Assembly: GCA_035352635.1 (NCBI GenBank)
Contig: DAOPYA010000006.1
Span: 8,693 to 72,692, forward strand
Length of the DNA stretch: 64,000 nucleotides
Direction: 5' to 3'
Origin: Rifleibacterium sp035352635
Lineage (GTDB): Bacteria; Muiribacteriota; Ozemobacteria; Ozemobacterales; Ozemobacteraceae
Below the pieces are notes generated by a model. That model worked only from the letters and a program-made list of their open reading frames with translations. It searched no databases and had not been told where the DNA came from. Made by a program: the position numbers and the translations under genes. Shown here one piece after another: positions 9,514-17,162 of the stretch; the first letter of the stretch is position 1; each line of letters starts with the position of its first letter.

Positions 9514-9622
9514 CGGCCTGTTTCGGTCAGGTGGTATTTTTGCAGGCGTCGGGGCGATTTCCGTTCAGGCCTGCATTGACCCTGAAGGAATGAGCGAGAT
9601 CATGTTTCTGCCACTAGAATAA
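9514..9622 (+). pseudogene. Decayed C-terminal fragment of a paralogue of the 995-residue secreted protein
   Basis: In the frame ending at the TAA at 9620-9622 the DNA reads GVGAISVQACIDPEG, then MSEIMFLPLE and stop. The last residues of the 5105-8092 protein are GVGAISIQSFIDSEG, then FQSEVRFFPE and stop. Just upstream another frame gives RPVS, matching KPVSDFF in the intact gene, so there is a frameshift. No start or upstream homology was found. It looks like the relic of a second copy. The rest of 9451-9826 contains nothing else I recognise. Confidence 0.65.
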
Positions 9623-9826
9623 CGAATTTTGTCATGCACCAGAGGGTTCATGTACACGGGCACATGAAAAATTATGCACCGTTGCCTGTCTGGTAAGCCA
9701 ATAAAATACCTGCCGATGGCAACGGCTGAATGTCTGCAAAACGACAAATGATGCGGGGAACGGGCATGTAAAAAATTTTTTCTGCAAGTCTTCCGATTTT
9801 AGATTTAACGAGTATAATCAAAGAAT

Positions 9827-10762
9827 ATGATAACCAATGTAATAAAAACTGGTGTTTTAGTATTCGGTTTCGTTGCTGCTTCCGGGGTTATGGGTGTATC
9901 GGCACAGGAAGGAACACTTGACGTAAGTGCCCGCGAAAAACTGCTCCAGGAAACGCTGCAACTGCTCGACAGAGTTGAAAATGAATCGCCAAAGGCCCAC
10001 GCTGATCTGGTTAAGATCCGTGAACGCCTGTTGGCTATTCATAAGAACCCTGTTGTAGAAGGCATTCAGAGTGCTGATGTCAACCCCGAACTTGTCTACT
10101 ACCGTCAGCGCAACACCCCGGCTCGTCAGGCCAAAAAAGCCCGGCGCACCAACTTCCAGGAATCTGTAAAGGGTCTGCGTGATGATGCTCTGCGTCAGCG
10201 CCTGCACGATGCGATTGCCAACCAGAAGGTTTATGATTATGGCGATGCCAGGCGTCTGGTCATGCTTAAAATCGATAATCACGAAGGTTACATCGAATGT
10301 ATTTACACCGGCAGAGTCATTTCGGCTGATACAATGCCGAAAACTTCCGAAATGAACATCGAGCACACCTGGCCCCAGTCAAAGGGCGCGACTGGTCCCG
10401 CCAAGTCAGATATGCATCATCTGTTCCCGACTGACCCGGTTGCTAACTCGACCCGCAGCAGTCTGCCCTTCGGCGAAGTATCGAACCCGAAATGGCAGAA
10501 TGGTGGCAGCGAATGTGACCAGAAGCGCTTCGAAATCCGCAAAAAATACCGTGGCAACTCAGCACGTGCTATGTTTTACTTTGCCGTCAGATATAACAAG
10601 AACATCTCAGCCCCCGAAGAAGACATTTTGCGGCAATGGCATAAAGAAGACCCGGTCGATGCCACCGAAAAATCGCGCAACGAAATAGTTGAATCAGTTC
10701 AGGGTAATCGCAATCCTTTTATTGATAACCCTGAATATGTCGATCAGATTACTGATTTCTAG
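9827..10762 (+). CDS. Secreted endonuclease I family nuclease (EndA/NucM-like)
   Basis: 311 residues. An N-terminal signal peptide (VLVFGFVAASGVMGVSAQ) is followed by a charged helical spacer and the endonuclease I domain from about residue 100. The metal-finger active site is visible as MNIEHTWPQSKGA, with DMHHLFPTDP downstream; this is the ββα-metal (His-Me) motif of the family. Such enzymes cut single- and double-stranded DNA without sequence specificity and are usually periplasmic or extracellular, serving nutrient acquisition or competence-related degradation. The start ATG follows an A/T-rich stretch without a strong ribosome-binding site. A strong terminator follows immediately at 10782. 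It is a monocistronic gene. Confidence 0.92.
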   Translation: MITNVIKTGVLVFGFVAASGVMGVSAQEGTLDVSAREKLLQETLQLLDRVENESPKAHADLVKIRERLLAIHKNPVVEGIQSADVNPELVYYRQRNTPARQAKKARRTNFQESVKGLRDDALRQRLHDAIANQKVYDYGDARRLVMLKIDNHEGYIECIYTGRVISADTMPKTSEMNIEHTWPQSKGATGPAKSDMHHLFPTDPVANSTRSSLPFGEVSNPKWQNGGSECDQKRFEIRKKYRGNSARAMFYFAVRYNKNISAPEEDILRQWHKEDPVDATEKSRNEIVESVQGNRNPFIDNPEYVDQITDF

Positions 10763-10781
10763 ATCCTAACCAACCTTTTGG

Positions 10782-10809
10782 GGCGGCTTCCTAAGCCGCC
10801 TTTTTTTTT
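10782..10809 (+). terminator. Rho-independent terminator
   Basis: Perfect 8 bp stem ggcggctt/aagccgcc with a cct loop, followed by nine T. It lies 20 bases after the endonuclease I stop codon. Confidence 0.93.
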
Positions 10810-10873
10810 GGTCGCTTTTTTTCGCGTTCGTGATATATTTTGTGGTTCAGCATGAGTAACATGGAGGTTAATT

Positions 10874-11530
10874 ATGGGCAGTAGCATTCGCAATCTTGTC
10901 ATTATCGCTTTTCTGGTGTGCCTGCTGCAGCCTGCAAGCTTGCAGGCGGGCGGGTATGTTTACAACAAGGTGCAGCAAGGGGCACCGTTCATTCACTTCG
11001 ACATCGAAGACATTTACCACCAGCGCTGGGTAAGCACCTATCTGCGTGGCAAACCGATCATCATTCTCACCGGTCATCGTAACCAGCGCTACGAGATTCT
11101 TAAATGGGCCGAAACCTTCAGACAGGAATACGGTCTGCCGGGTCACGTTCATCTGCTCTGGGCAGTGAATCTGCGCAAGTTTCCCTGGTCGACGAGTCGG
11201 GCAACCGTAATCAGGCAATGGCGCGATTTTAATCCGCCGATTCCGGTCCTCATGGACTGGAGCGGCATTATCGGGCGTGGCCTGCGCATTAACTATAATG
11301 TTCCGAACATTATTGTCATTGATGCCTTCGGTCGTCTCGCTCTGCATGAAATGCATACCTACAACCCCGAAGTCTACGCGGCGCTTTCAGCACGTATCAT
11401 GAGCCTGCTCTCGGTTAACCCTGGTTATGCCGTCGGCCCAGGCGTGCAGGGTGGCATGTTGCCAACCCAGCCTGTGCCACTCGGGCAGATTGTACCGAAC
11501 CCGACCGGTCGCAAGGGCGACTCTAACTGA
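10874..11530 (+). CDS. Secreted thioredoxin-fold protein lacking redox cysteines
   Basis: 218 residues with a signal peptide (NLVIIAFLVCLLQPASLQAG) and a good ribosome-binding site (ggagg, 8 bases before ATG). The core resembles a TlpA/redoxin fold: HFDIEDIYHQRW (substrate-strand region), GKPIIILTGHRNQRYE, then LLWAVNLRKFP, PIPVLMDWSG and VPNIIVIDAFGRL. The usual Cys-x-x-Cys after the second strand is replaced by GHRNQR, and the mature protein has no cysteine, so it cannot act as a thiol oxidoreductase. The C-terminal 40 residues are Gly/Pro-rich and likely disordered. It is probably a binding or structural derivative of the fold. Its role is unknown. Confidence 0.75.
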   Translation: MGSSIRNLVIIAFLVCLLQPASLQAGGYVYNKVQQGAPFIHFDIEDIYHQRWVSTYLRGKPIIILTGHRNQRYEILKWAETFRQEYGLPGHVHLLWAVNLRKFPWSTSRATVIRQWRDFNPPIPVLMDWSGIIGRGLRINYNVPNIIVIDAFGRLALHEMHTYNPEVYAALSARIMSLLSVNPGYAVGPGVQGGMLPTQPVPLGQIVPNPTGRKGDSN

Positions 11531-11543
11531 GTAAAAGTCATTA

Positions 11544-11589
11544 AAACAAACCCGGGTCTGGCAGAATTGCCAGGCCCGGGTTTGTTTTT
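11544..11589. terminator. Bidirectional terminator between convergent genes
   Basis: Long inverted repeat aaacaaacccggg...cccgggtttgttttt with an inner ctggca/tgccag stem and a gaat loop. A runs lie on one side and T runs on the other, so it can serve both the thioredoxin-fold gene and the convergent GH13 gene. Confidence 0.88.
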
Positions 11590-11603
11590 GAGGTTGCTTT
11601 TCG

Positions 11604-12896
11604 TTAAGCCTGGGCGATTATTTTGATTTCAGAGGGGTGCAGAGTGTAGTTAAGGCAACGTGGCACGGTGCCGAGTTCAAAATCAAGACTGACGTCTACG
11701 CATGAACCGGGGCCTGTAATCGCCGTAACATCAGGAATAAATACATTCTGATTGTTGCAGCGGTCTTTGTTGAGAATTACAAACAATGTTTTCATGCCAG
11801 GCTGCGAGCGTTTGAAGCAGAAGACATTCGGCCAGTTGGCCTGATCAACAATTTCAAGGCCGGTTTCAATGTTGAGAACATCGAATTTCTGCTTGAGAGC
11901 CGCAATTTTGCGCAGATAATCGCTAAGATCGATTTCGGTTTCTTCCCACCAGGTGGGGTCAGTTTTAACGACATTCAGACTTTTGCGAAAACCGTACTCA
12001 AAGCCAGTCGTGATCATATACCCCTTGCTGAACAGCGCCGAAAAAAGAATCTGACGCTTCACGGCGGCGAGGTCACCATTGAGTTCGCTGATCAGGCGTG
12101 CAGTGTCGTGAGATTCCGGGAATGCGATCGAAGGTGTAAGGGGTGAAGTCTTATAGTATTGTTCCATGCCCCAGGGAGCGTTAAAATCCCAGTATTTTAC
12201 TGAGTTGAACAGGTAGTCAAAGCCATGCTTCGCGAGTTCTTGCACCTGTTTGAAATCACAGCCGAGCGACTCAGCCAGAAACAGGCACCCAGGCCGGTTT
12301 TGCCGCGATTTATCGATGAGAAAGTTCCAGAGGGGGGCGGGCACCTGATAGGCCATATCACACCTGAAGCCATCGACGCCCATTTCAAGATAATAGGCCA
12401 TCATTTTCCACCAGAAATTCCAGAGATTCTGGCGATCTTTTGAATTCTCGTTATCGACTTCGGCGAGATCGCCCCAGGTAACCCATTTGCCGTCGTGCAT
12501 GGCGCCGGGGTTGAGAACTTTGCCGCTGGCATCATGTCTGTACCAGTCTGGGTGTTCCTGTATCAGCTGGCAGTCGATGGCGGTATGATTGATGACCAGA
12601 TCCATTATAAAAAGAATGCCGTGGTTGTGGCAGGCGCTGATAAAATCACGCAACTGCTCAGTCGGAGCCTTTGAGGCACCATTATCGATAAACATCGGGT
12701 TGAATTTGTAATAATCTTTCGGCGAATAGAGGCTGCCGCTGAAACCCGGGTAATGAAACGGGTTGACCCAGATGGCATTGAACCCCATATCTTTGATGTG
12801 GTCGAGTTGCTCGGCCCACTTGCTCATACTGCCCACCAGTCGCGGGTAAAGATTGTAGAGACGGATGCCCTGATTGCCCAGAAGCGGGTGTGTCAT
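11604..12896 (-). CDS. Cytoplasmic GH13 alpha-amylase family protein
   Basis: 430 residues, no signal peptide. GH13 (β/α)8 barrel landmarks are present: MDLVINHT (region I), GVDGFRCDMA with the nucleophile Asp (II), CLFLAESLG with the acid/base Glu (III) and FPESHDTARL with the stabilising Asp (IV). The N-terminus (GFNAIWVNPFHYPG) and short size suggest an intracellular enzyme acting on short alpha-glucans or performing transglycosylation. The substrate is not determinable here. A good agg-agg ribosome-binding site precedes the ATG, which overlaps the stop of the upstream membrane protein by 4 bp. It is the last gene of a five-gene envelope glycosylation operon, an unexpected place for an amylase. 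Confidence 0.9.
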   Translation of the reverse strand: MTHPLLGNQGIRLYNLYPRLVGSMSKWAEQLDHIKDMGFNAIWVNPFHYPGFSGSLYSPKDYYKFNPMFIDNGASKAPTEQLRDFISACHNHGILFIMDLVINHTAIDCQLIQEHPDWYRHDASGKVLNPGAMHDGKWVTWGDLAEVDNENSKDRQNLWNFWWKMMAYYLEMGVDGFRCDMAYQVPAPLWNFLIDKSRQNRPGCLFLAESLGCDFKQVQELAKHGFDYLFNSVKYWDFNAPWGMEQYYKTSPLTPSIAFPESHDTARLISELNGDLAAVKRQILFSALFSKGYMITTGFEYGFRKSLNVVKTDPTWWEETEIDLSDYLRKIAALKQKFDVLNIETGLEIVDQANWPNVFCFKRSQPGMKTLFVILNKDRCNNQNVFIPDVTAITGPGSCVDVSLDFELGTVPRCLNYTLHPSEIKIIAQA

Positions 12897-13378
12897 TTCG
12901 TAGCCTCCTCAGCTTTTTTATGTAGTTCATTCAACGCACCAACCAGCGCAGCAATCTCTTTTTTGTTTACACTGCGATAAAAATCGATTTCTCCGTCGGG
13001 AGTCTTGAGTTTAAGCAAAGTCATGGTTTCATTGCCATCCTGCTCTTCGGAAGTTTTGATGCCGAGCCACTGCCGGCGCGTCAGTCGGTGCGCGGTCGGT
13101 GGTTCTCGCATGTTCTGAGAAAAGCTGAAGCCATCAGCGGTCATGCCGGCATTCAGAGATTGAAAGGTCAAGGATTTGCCCATGAACATGAACAAGAGAA
13201 AAAAACCGGCGCAAAAAAGCAATTCGGCCCATTGCTCGGTTTTAACGCCATTGTAGACAAAAAAGAGAACCGGCAATACCAGAGCCGCAACCATGAGAAA
13301 AACCCCGGTGCCTATTTCAAGGAGCGGGTAATAAGCGAATCCGGGCAATTTGTCTTCGGTAACGATCCAACGTACCAT
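12893..13378 (-). CDS. Small membrane protein of unknown function
   Basis: 161 residues with two membrane helices (about 23-42, GVFLMVAALVLPVLFF, and 53-70, LLFCAGFFLLFMFMG), followed by a soluble tail of about 90 residues. The tail has a beta-rich start (GMTADGFSFSQNMREPP) and a helical end (NKKEIAALVGALNELHKKAEE), a layout like small PH-like or DUF-type membrane proteins. No catalytic motif is seen. It is translationally coupled on both sides: its ATG shares one base with the stop of the ArnT-like gene, and its own stop overlaps the GH13 start. A role in the same envelope pathway is inferred from coupling only. Confidence 0.75.
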   Translation of the reverse strand: MVRWIVTEDKLPGFAYYPLLEIGTGVFLMVAALVLPVLFFVYNGVKTEQWAELLFCAGFFLLFMFMGKSLTFQSLNAGMTADGFSFSQNMREPPTAHRLTRRQWLGIKTSEEQDGNETMTLLKLKTPDGEIDFYRSVNKKEIAALVGALNELHKKAEEATK

Positions 13379-15087
13379 TAGTTTCCTGGCTTTCTGGCGG
13401 GGGCTGCGATTTTCCAGTCGCCCTCACCGGTAATGATCTCGAGATCCATGCCAAGAAGCGTGCCATAGCTGGCAACTGCTTTTGCAGGCAACACAAGGTA
13501 AGTGTCTGAGTCGATGGCCTTTTTTAGAGCTTCAACATCGTTTAATACTAATGCGGCAGCGGCCTGATTGTCAAACCTGGTGATGCGTTGAATATTAAAA
13601 GTCGGCACCGGTCGCCCGACATAGAAATACCATCCCTCAATCATCTCATCGACGAGAATCAGTTTATGTGTCTGGGGAAGGGTCGCAGCGATTCGTTTGA
13701 GCAGATACCACTGGCTGGGCAAGTAGCGGGTGCGCTCGCTGTGCCTCTGGTCGGGGTAAGGTTCGTTGCCACGAATACCATGCAGAATGAAAAACATAAA
13801 CCCCGGAACCAGCATTGCCAGTATTACAAGCATTCCGACACGGCTCTTTTTTAAAATAAAAGCCAGCAGCATCAGTGAAGCGAAGAGCCAGAACATGCCT
13901 GCAAAAATGGCTGTCTGCGCGATAATGCGGTAACCGGCAAAATATTGATAACCCCAGACCGAAAGGGCCATGCCCGCAAGCGATGCAAAGGCCGCGATGC
14001 CAATGCAATGTTGCCGGGCGGTTTCGCTGCCTTCAGGTTCAGTCGAAAAAAAGGCTTTTTTAACCGCGTTACCGGTAAGCAAAGCCACCGGAACCAGAAG
14101 CGGCAGTGCGTAGCCGGCGAGCTTTGAGCGACTCAACGAAAAAACGACAAGTGGCACAATCAGCCAGAGAAGCAGATAAACTGCCGCTGGATCGGTTTTG
14201 TATTCCTGTATCTTTTCTTTCAGGGCAATGGCAAAAAAACTGGTCCAGGGAAAAACCCCGAGCGGAAGCAGGACAAGAAAGTAGTAGAAGGGGGCGGTGC
14301 GCTGATGAGCGCTGCTTGCGACACGGTTGATCGTTTCGTCAATGAGAAAATAGGCCAGCAGCCCATCATTTTGCATCGCCATAAGCAGATACCAGCCGAG
14401 ACCGGTAATAACAAAAATCGCCCAGCCTGCCCGGGCTGCAAAAAGTTCTCTGGTGGCCTTCTTTTGCCCGGTCAGCATGGCAGCGGGCAGCAGGCCTGCC
14501 AACGGCAGCAGGGCAGGGGGGCCCTTGACCATGAAAGCAAGACCGGCGCACAGCCAGAAGGCGTATTTCCAGCGTTGCCGTTGCTCGGCGAGCCAGCAGA
14601 AAAAAAAGAAGACCATGAGGGTTTCGGCGGCCGCCAGATAGGGGTCTGTGGTCAGGCCTCTGAACTGAAACTGAAAAAACAGTGAAGTAATCAGAATTAC
14701 GGCGGCGGTCAGGCCGCTCAGGGTGCCGAAAAACAAGCGACCGAGCAGAAAGGTGCCTAACGCCGTCGTTCCGGCGGCAAAGCAGAGAAAAAAACGTGCC
14801 CCAAACTCGTTGATGCCAAAGATTTGCAGGCCGAGAGCGCTCAGCCAGTAGGTCACCGGGGGTTTGGTCAGATGTTTAAGGCCGTTCTGTCTGGGTGAAA
14901 ACCAGTCGCCGCTGTCAACCATCTGGCGTGCTACTGATGCATAACGGGCTTCTGAGGTTTCAAACAGCCCGGCGGTGCCAATGTGCAATAAAACAGGCAG
15001 CAGACCGGCAAGAAAAACCAGGAGCGGCAACACCCGTCGCAGCCTGATCAGCAGGTCAGTCTTCGCCATTATACTCGCCCGGTTCAT
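13378..15087 (-). CDS. ArnT/PMT-like lipid-linked sugar glycosyltransferase
   Basis: 569 residues with about a dozen membrane helices. The first periplasmic loop carries FETSEARYASVARQM, the acidic motif typical of the ArnT/PMT_2 (GT-C) family, followed by LKHLTKPPVTYW, also conserved. These enzymes move a sugar from an undecaprenyl-phosphate carrier onto lipid A or another acceptor on the outer face of the inner membrane. The preceding GT2 gene is of the type that charges undecaprenyl phosphate, so the two form a plausible pair. Starts at 15087 and 15069 (MAKTDLLIRL) are both possible, overlapping the upstream small gene. The acceptor is unknown. Confidence 0.9.
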   Translation of the reverse strand: MNRASIMAKTDLLIRLRRVLPLLVFLAGLLPVLLHIGTAGLFETSEARYASVARQMVDSGDWFSPRQNGLKHLTKPPVTYWLSALGLQIFGINEFGARFFLCFAAGTTALGTFLLGRLFFGTLSGLTAAVILITSLFFQFQFRGLTTDPYLAAAETLMVFFFFCWLAEQRQRWKYAFWLCAGLAFMVKGPPALLPLAGLLPAAMLTGQKKATRELFAARAGWAIFVITGLGWYLLMAMQNDGLLAYFLIDETINRVASSAHQRTAPFYYFLVLLPLGVFPWTSFFAIALKEKIQEYKTDPAAVYLLLWLIVPLVVFSLSRSKLAGYALPLLVPVALLTGNAVKKAFFSTEPEGSETARQHCIGIAAFASLAGMALSVWGYQYFAGYRIIAQTAIFAGMFWLFASLMLLAFILKKSRVGMLVILAMLVPGFMFFILHGIRGNEPYPDQRHSERTRYLPSQWYLLKRIAATLPQTHKLILVDEMIEGWYFYVGRPVPTFNIQRITRFDNQAAAALVLNDVEALKKAIDSDTYLVLPAKAVASYGTLLGMDLEIITGEGDWKIAAPARKPGN

Positions 15088-15364
15088 TTGAAATCACTTC
15101 TGCACGTTTCTCGCGGCCGATCAAAACCAGATTGCGTATGTAAATGACGAAACCCATTGACTGGCCAAGAATGAAGACCGGGTCCTGGCGCTTGATTGCG
15201 TAGGCAAGCAGCAGAAAAGACCCGCCAATGCTGAAATACCAGAAAGAAATCGGAATAATACTCTTTTTTTGACGCTCAGAAGCAAGCCATTGCACGAAGA
15301 AACGCATCGAAAAGAGCAACTGCCCAAGTAAGCCAACTATAAGCCAGAGATCAAACCTGCTCAT
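15056..15364 (-). CDS. Lipid-A-disaccharide synthase N-terminal-like small membrane protein
   Basis: 102 residues with three membrane helices. The sequence contains QLLFSMRFFVQWLASERQ and PISFWYFSIGGSFLLLAYA, the typical pattern of the LAB_N domain. In some bacteria this domain is fused to the N-terminus of LpxB; in others it stands alone beside GT2/ArnT genes, as here. The biochemical role is not established; related SWEET/PQ-loop-like folds suggest lipid or sugar-lipid handling. It overlaps the GT2 gene by 14 bp and the ArnT-like gene by about 30 bp, indicating tight operon coupling. Confidence 0.88.
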   Translation of the reverse strand: MSRFDLWLIVGLLGQLLFSMRFFVQWLASERQKKSIIPISFWYFSIGGSFLLLAYAIKRQDPVFILGQSMGFVIYIRNLVLIGREKRAEVISNEPGEYNGED

Positions 15365-16070
15365 CTATCTGATACCTCAATTTGCGCCATTTCATCCAGC
15401 GAATGGCGAGTAGATCAAGAAAAGACCTGAGTATCCGGTTCCAGACATTGTATTTTGAAACCCCGAGGGCGCGAGGGTGATGACTGACTTCGACTTCAAC
15501 CACCCGACCACCGTTCATTTTGACCAGAGTTGGCAAAAATCGGTGCATGCCTTCGAACAGTTCAATCGGTTGAATGTACTCAGCCCGAAAAGCCTTAAGG
15601 GAGCAACCAGTGTCTTTAATGGTCTCACTGCTGATCACATTTCGTATCCAGTTGGCGATTTTAGATGAAACACGCCTGACAAAATTGTCATTGCGCTTCT
15701 TTCGCCAGCCAACCGCCGCGGCGCAATCAGCACCCAGATGGTCTAGTAGCAACGGAATATCGGCCGGGTCATTCTGAAGGTCAGCGTCGAGGGTAATAAT
15801 TACCGCGCCACGTGCTGCTTTGATGCCCGCAGCCATCGCGGCAGTCTGCCCGTTGTTCTTTGAAAAACGCAGCCCTCTTATTGCCGGAAATCTTTGTTTG
15901 AGTTCAACAAGACGCGCAAAACTACCGTCAGTCGAGCCATCATCGACGAGCAGGAGTTCCCATGGCTTGCCGAGGCCGGACATGGTTGCGTCAACGCGTC
16001 TGACCAGCTCTTCAAGGCTTTCAGCTTCATTGTAAACCGGTATGGCCACTGAATAAAAAATATTGCTCAT
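15351..16070 (-). CDS. Family 2 glycosyltransferase (undecaprenyl-phosphate/dolichol-phosphate type)
   Basis: 239 residues of a DPM1/ArnC-like GT-A enzyme. Visible motifs are VAIPVYNEAESLEELV at the N-terminus, LLVDDGSTDGS for nucleotide binding and ITLDADLQNDPADIP for the metal-binding DxD. VGWRKKRND and TGCSLKAFRAEY follow. The C-terminus lacks the two membrane helices of ArnC and resembles the DPM1 type. It probably transfers a sugar from a nucleotide donor to undecaprenyl phosphate at the cytoplasmic face, feeding the ArnT-like transferase two genes downstream. It is the first gene of the operon running to 11604. Confidence 0.92.
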   Translation of the reverse strand: MSNIFYSVAIPVYNEAESLEELVRRVDATMSGLGKPWELLLVDDGSTDGSFARLVELKQRFPAIRGLRFSKNNGQTAAMAAGIKAARGAVIITLDADLQNDPADIPLLLDHLGADCAAAVGWRKKRNDNFVRRVSSKIANWIRNVISSETIKDTGCSLKAFRAEYIQPIELFEGMHRFLPTLVKMNGGRVVEVEVSHHPRALGVSKYNVWNRILRSFLDLLAIRWMKWRKLRYQIDEQV

Positions 16071-16159
16071 TTAAAGTCTCTGGCACCACCACTGTGTTTG
16101 AATTCTTCGAGAGTCTATCACAAAAAGCTGGCGCAAAAAACTCTCAGTTTAAAATTCCA

Positions 16160-16192
16160 CCAAAAATAAAACACCCCGCCGAAGCGGGGTGT
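16160..16192 (-). terminator. Terminator downstream of the 129-residue secreted protein
   Basis: Perfect 9 bp stem acaccccgc/gcggggtgt around cgaa. Read on the minus strand it is followed by ttttattttt. It lies 13 bases after the stop of the 16205-16594 gene and separates it from the glycosylation operon. Confidence 0.9.
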
Positions 16193-16204
16193 CTGGGTTT
16201 GTGA

Positions 16205-16594
16205 TCAGAGTTCCTGGTGAGCTTTCAGAAATTTTTCCTGGCGATCAAGCAGCTTATTGAGTGATACGCCAACTTCTTCTTCGAAATCGTCCATGCTGAT
16301 GAATTCGGCAGCAACGGCACGAGCCTGTGCTAATTCTTCGGCGGTTTTGATGTCGGCAACCATTTTGCTGATTTTTTCGCGGGCTTCAGCAATGCATTTG
16401 TCGGCTTCCTGGGGGCTGACTACCGGTGAACTGCCATAGCCACCACTGTGGGTTGCATCATGCAGCACGCTTTCGAGTGAAGACCAGGTCCACATCTGCT
16501 GGCGAAGCTCGGCAACGTTAAGTGCAAAAGCCGAAGAAGCAATAGCAAGAAGAAAAACCACTGCAAAAACCACTACTTTTTTAGTTCTGAACAT
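16205..16594 (-). CDS. Small secreted protein of unknown function
   Basis: 129 residues with a clear signal peptide (VVVFAVVFLLAIASSAFA). The mature part is acidic and helical: an N-terminal WTWSSLESVLHDATHSGG segment, a Gly/Ser linker, then about 75 residues of amphipathic helix (ADKCIAEAREKISKMV and EEVGVSLNKLLDRQEKF). No known domain is recognised. The single cysteine in the mature part argues against an intramolecular disulphide. It is monocistronic with its own terminator. The region 16595-17162 upstream holds no gene I can support. Confidence 0.65.
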   Translation of the reverse strand: MFRTKKVVVFAVVFLLAIASSAFALNVAELRQQMWTWSSLESVLHDATHSGGYGSSPVVSPQEADKCIAEAREKISKMVADIKTAEELAQARAVAAEFISMDDFEEEVGVSLNKLLDRQEKFLKAHQEL

Positions 16595-16992
16595 TTTTTT
16601 CTCCGTTGAAAATTTTTATGCTGTTTTGTTAGCAATTAGTGTACCAAGTCTTAAAAACTGCTCTGGTGCAAAAATTCACAAAGCAAGTATAGCATAATGA
16701 CAAAAAACCGGCAATCCTCTGCCGAAAAATTCAGCAATTCTCAGTCAAAAGCAACCCGGCTGACAGGTCGAAGCTCCTACTTTTAAAAGACAACTGTTTA
16801 AACAAAAGTGGCTTTTGACGCGAGTTACAAAACTCACCGAGGATTGCTGCGAAAAAATCGCCAATTCATAGACACTGAAGCTATATCTGCAAAAACTATT
16901 TTGATTTCAAGAGGGTTTGCCTGGCAGGTTGAATTTTTTCATTCCCGCTGTTTTGCTTACGAGTTAAGCATTCCCGGCAAATCGAAAAAGAA

Positions 16993-17018
16993 AAAGGCCA
17001 CGAGATTTCGTGGCCTTT
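16993..17018 (-). terminator. Terminator of the SH3/NlpC gene transcript
   Basis: Perfect 11 bp stem aaaggccacga/tcgtggccttt with a gatt loop. On the minus strand it is followed by ttctttttc. It lies about 145 bases beyond the stop of the gene at 17163. No other feature is supported in 16595-17162. Confidence 0.8.
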
Positions 17019-17162
17019 AATAGCAATAATGCGATCAAAAATCAGAGTTGGCTTTTTCTGCAAAAAGCTTGTGATATATTTAAGTATTTGTGAGCATACC
17101 TTTTGTCGAGTTGGTGCGTTCAGGCATCAGGTGCGAAAAATTGCAAATAACACAAACTGGTT

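Noticed and set aside
16808..17020. 70-residue gene on the plus strand
   Set aside because: No ribosome-binding site, no recognisable domain, and its end lies in a terminator hairpin of the opposite strand.
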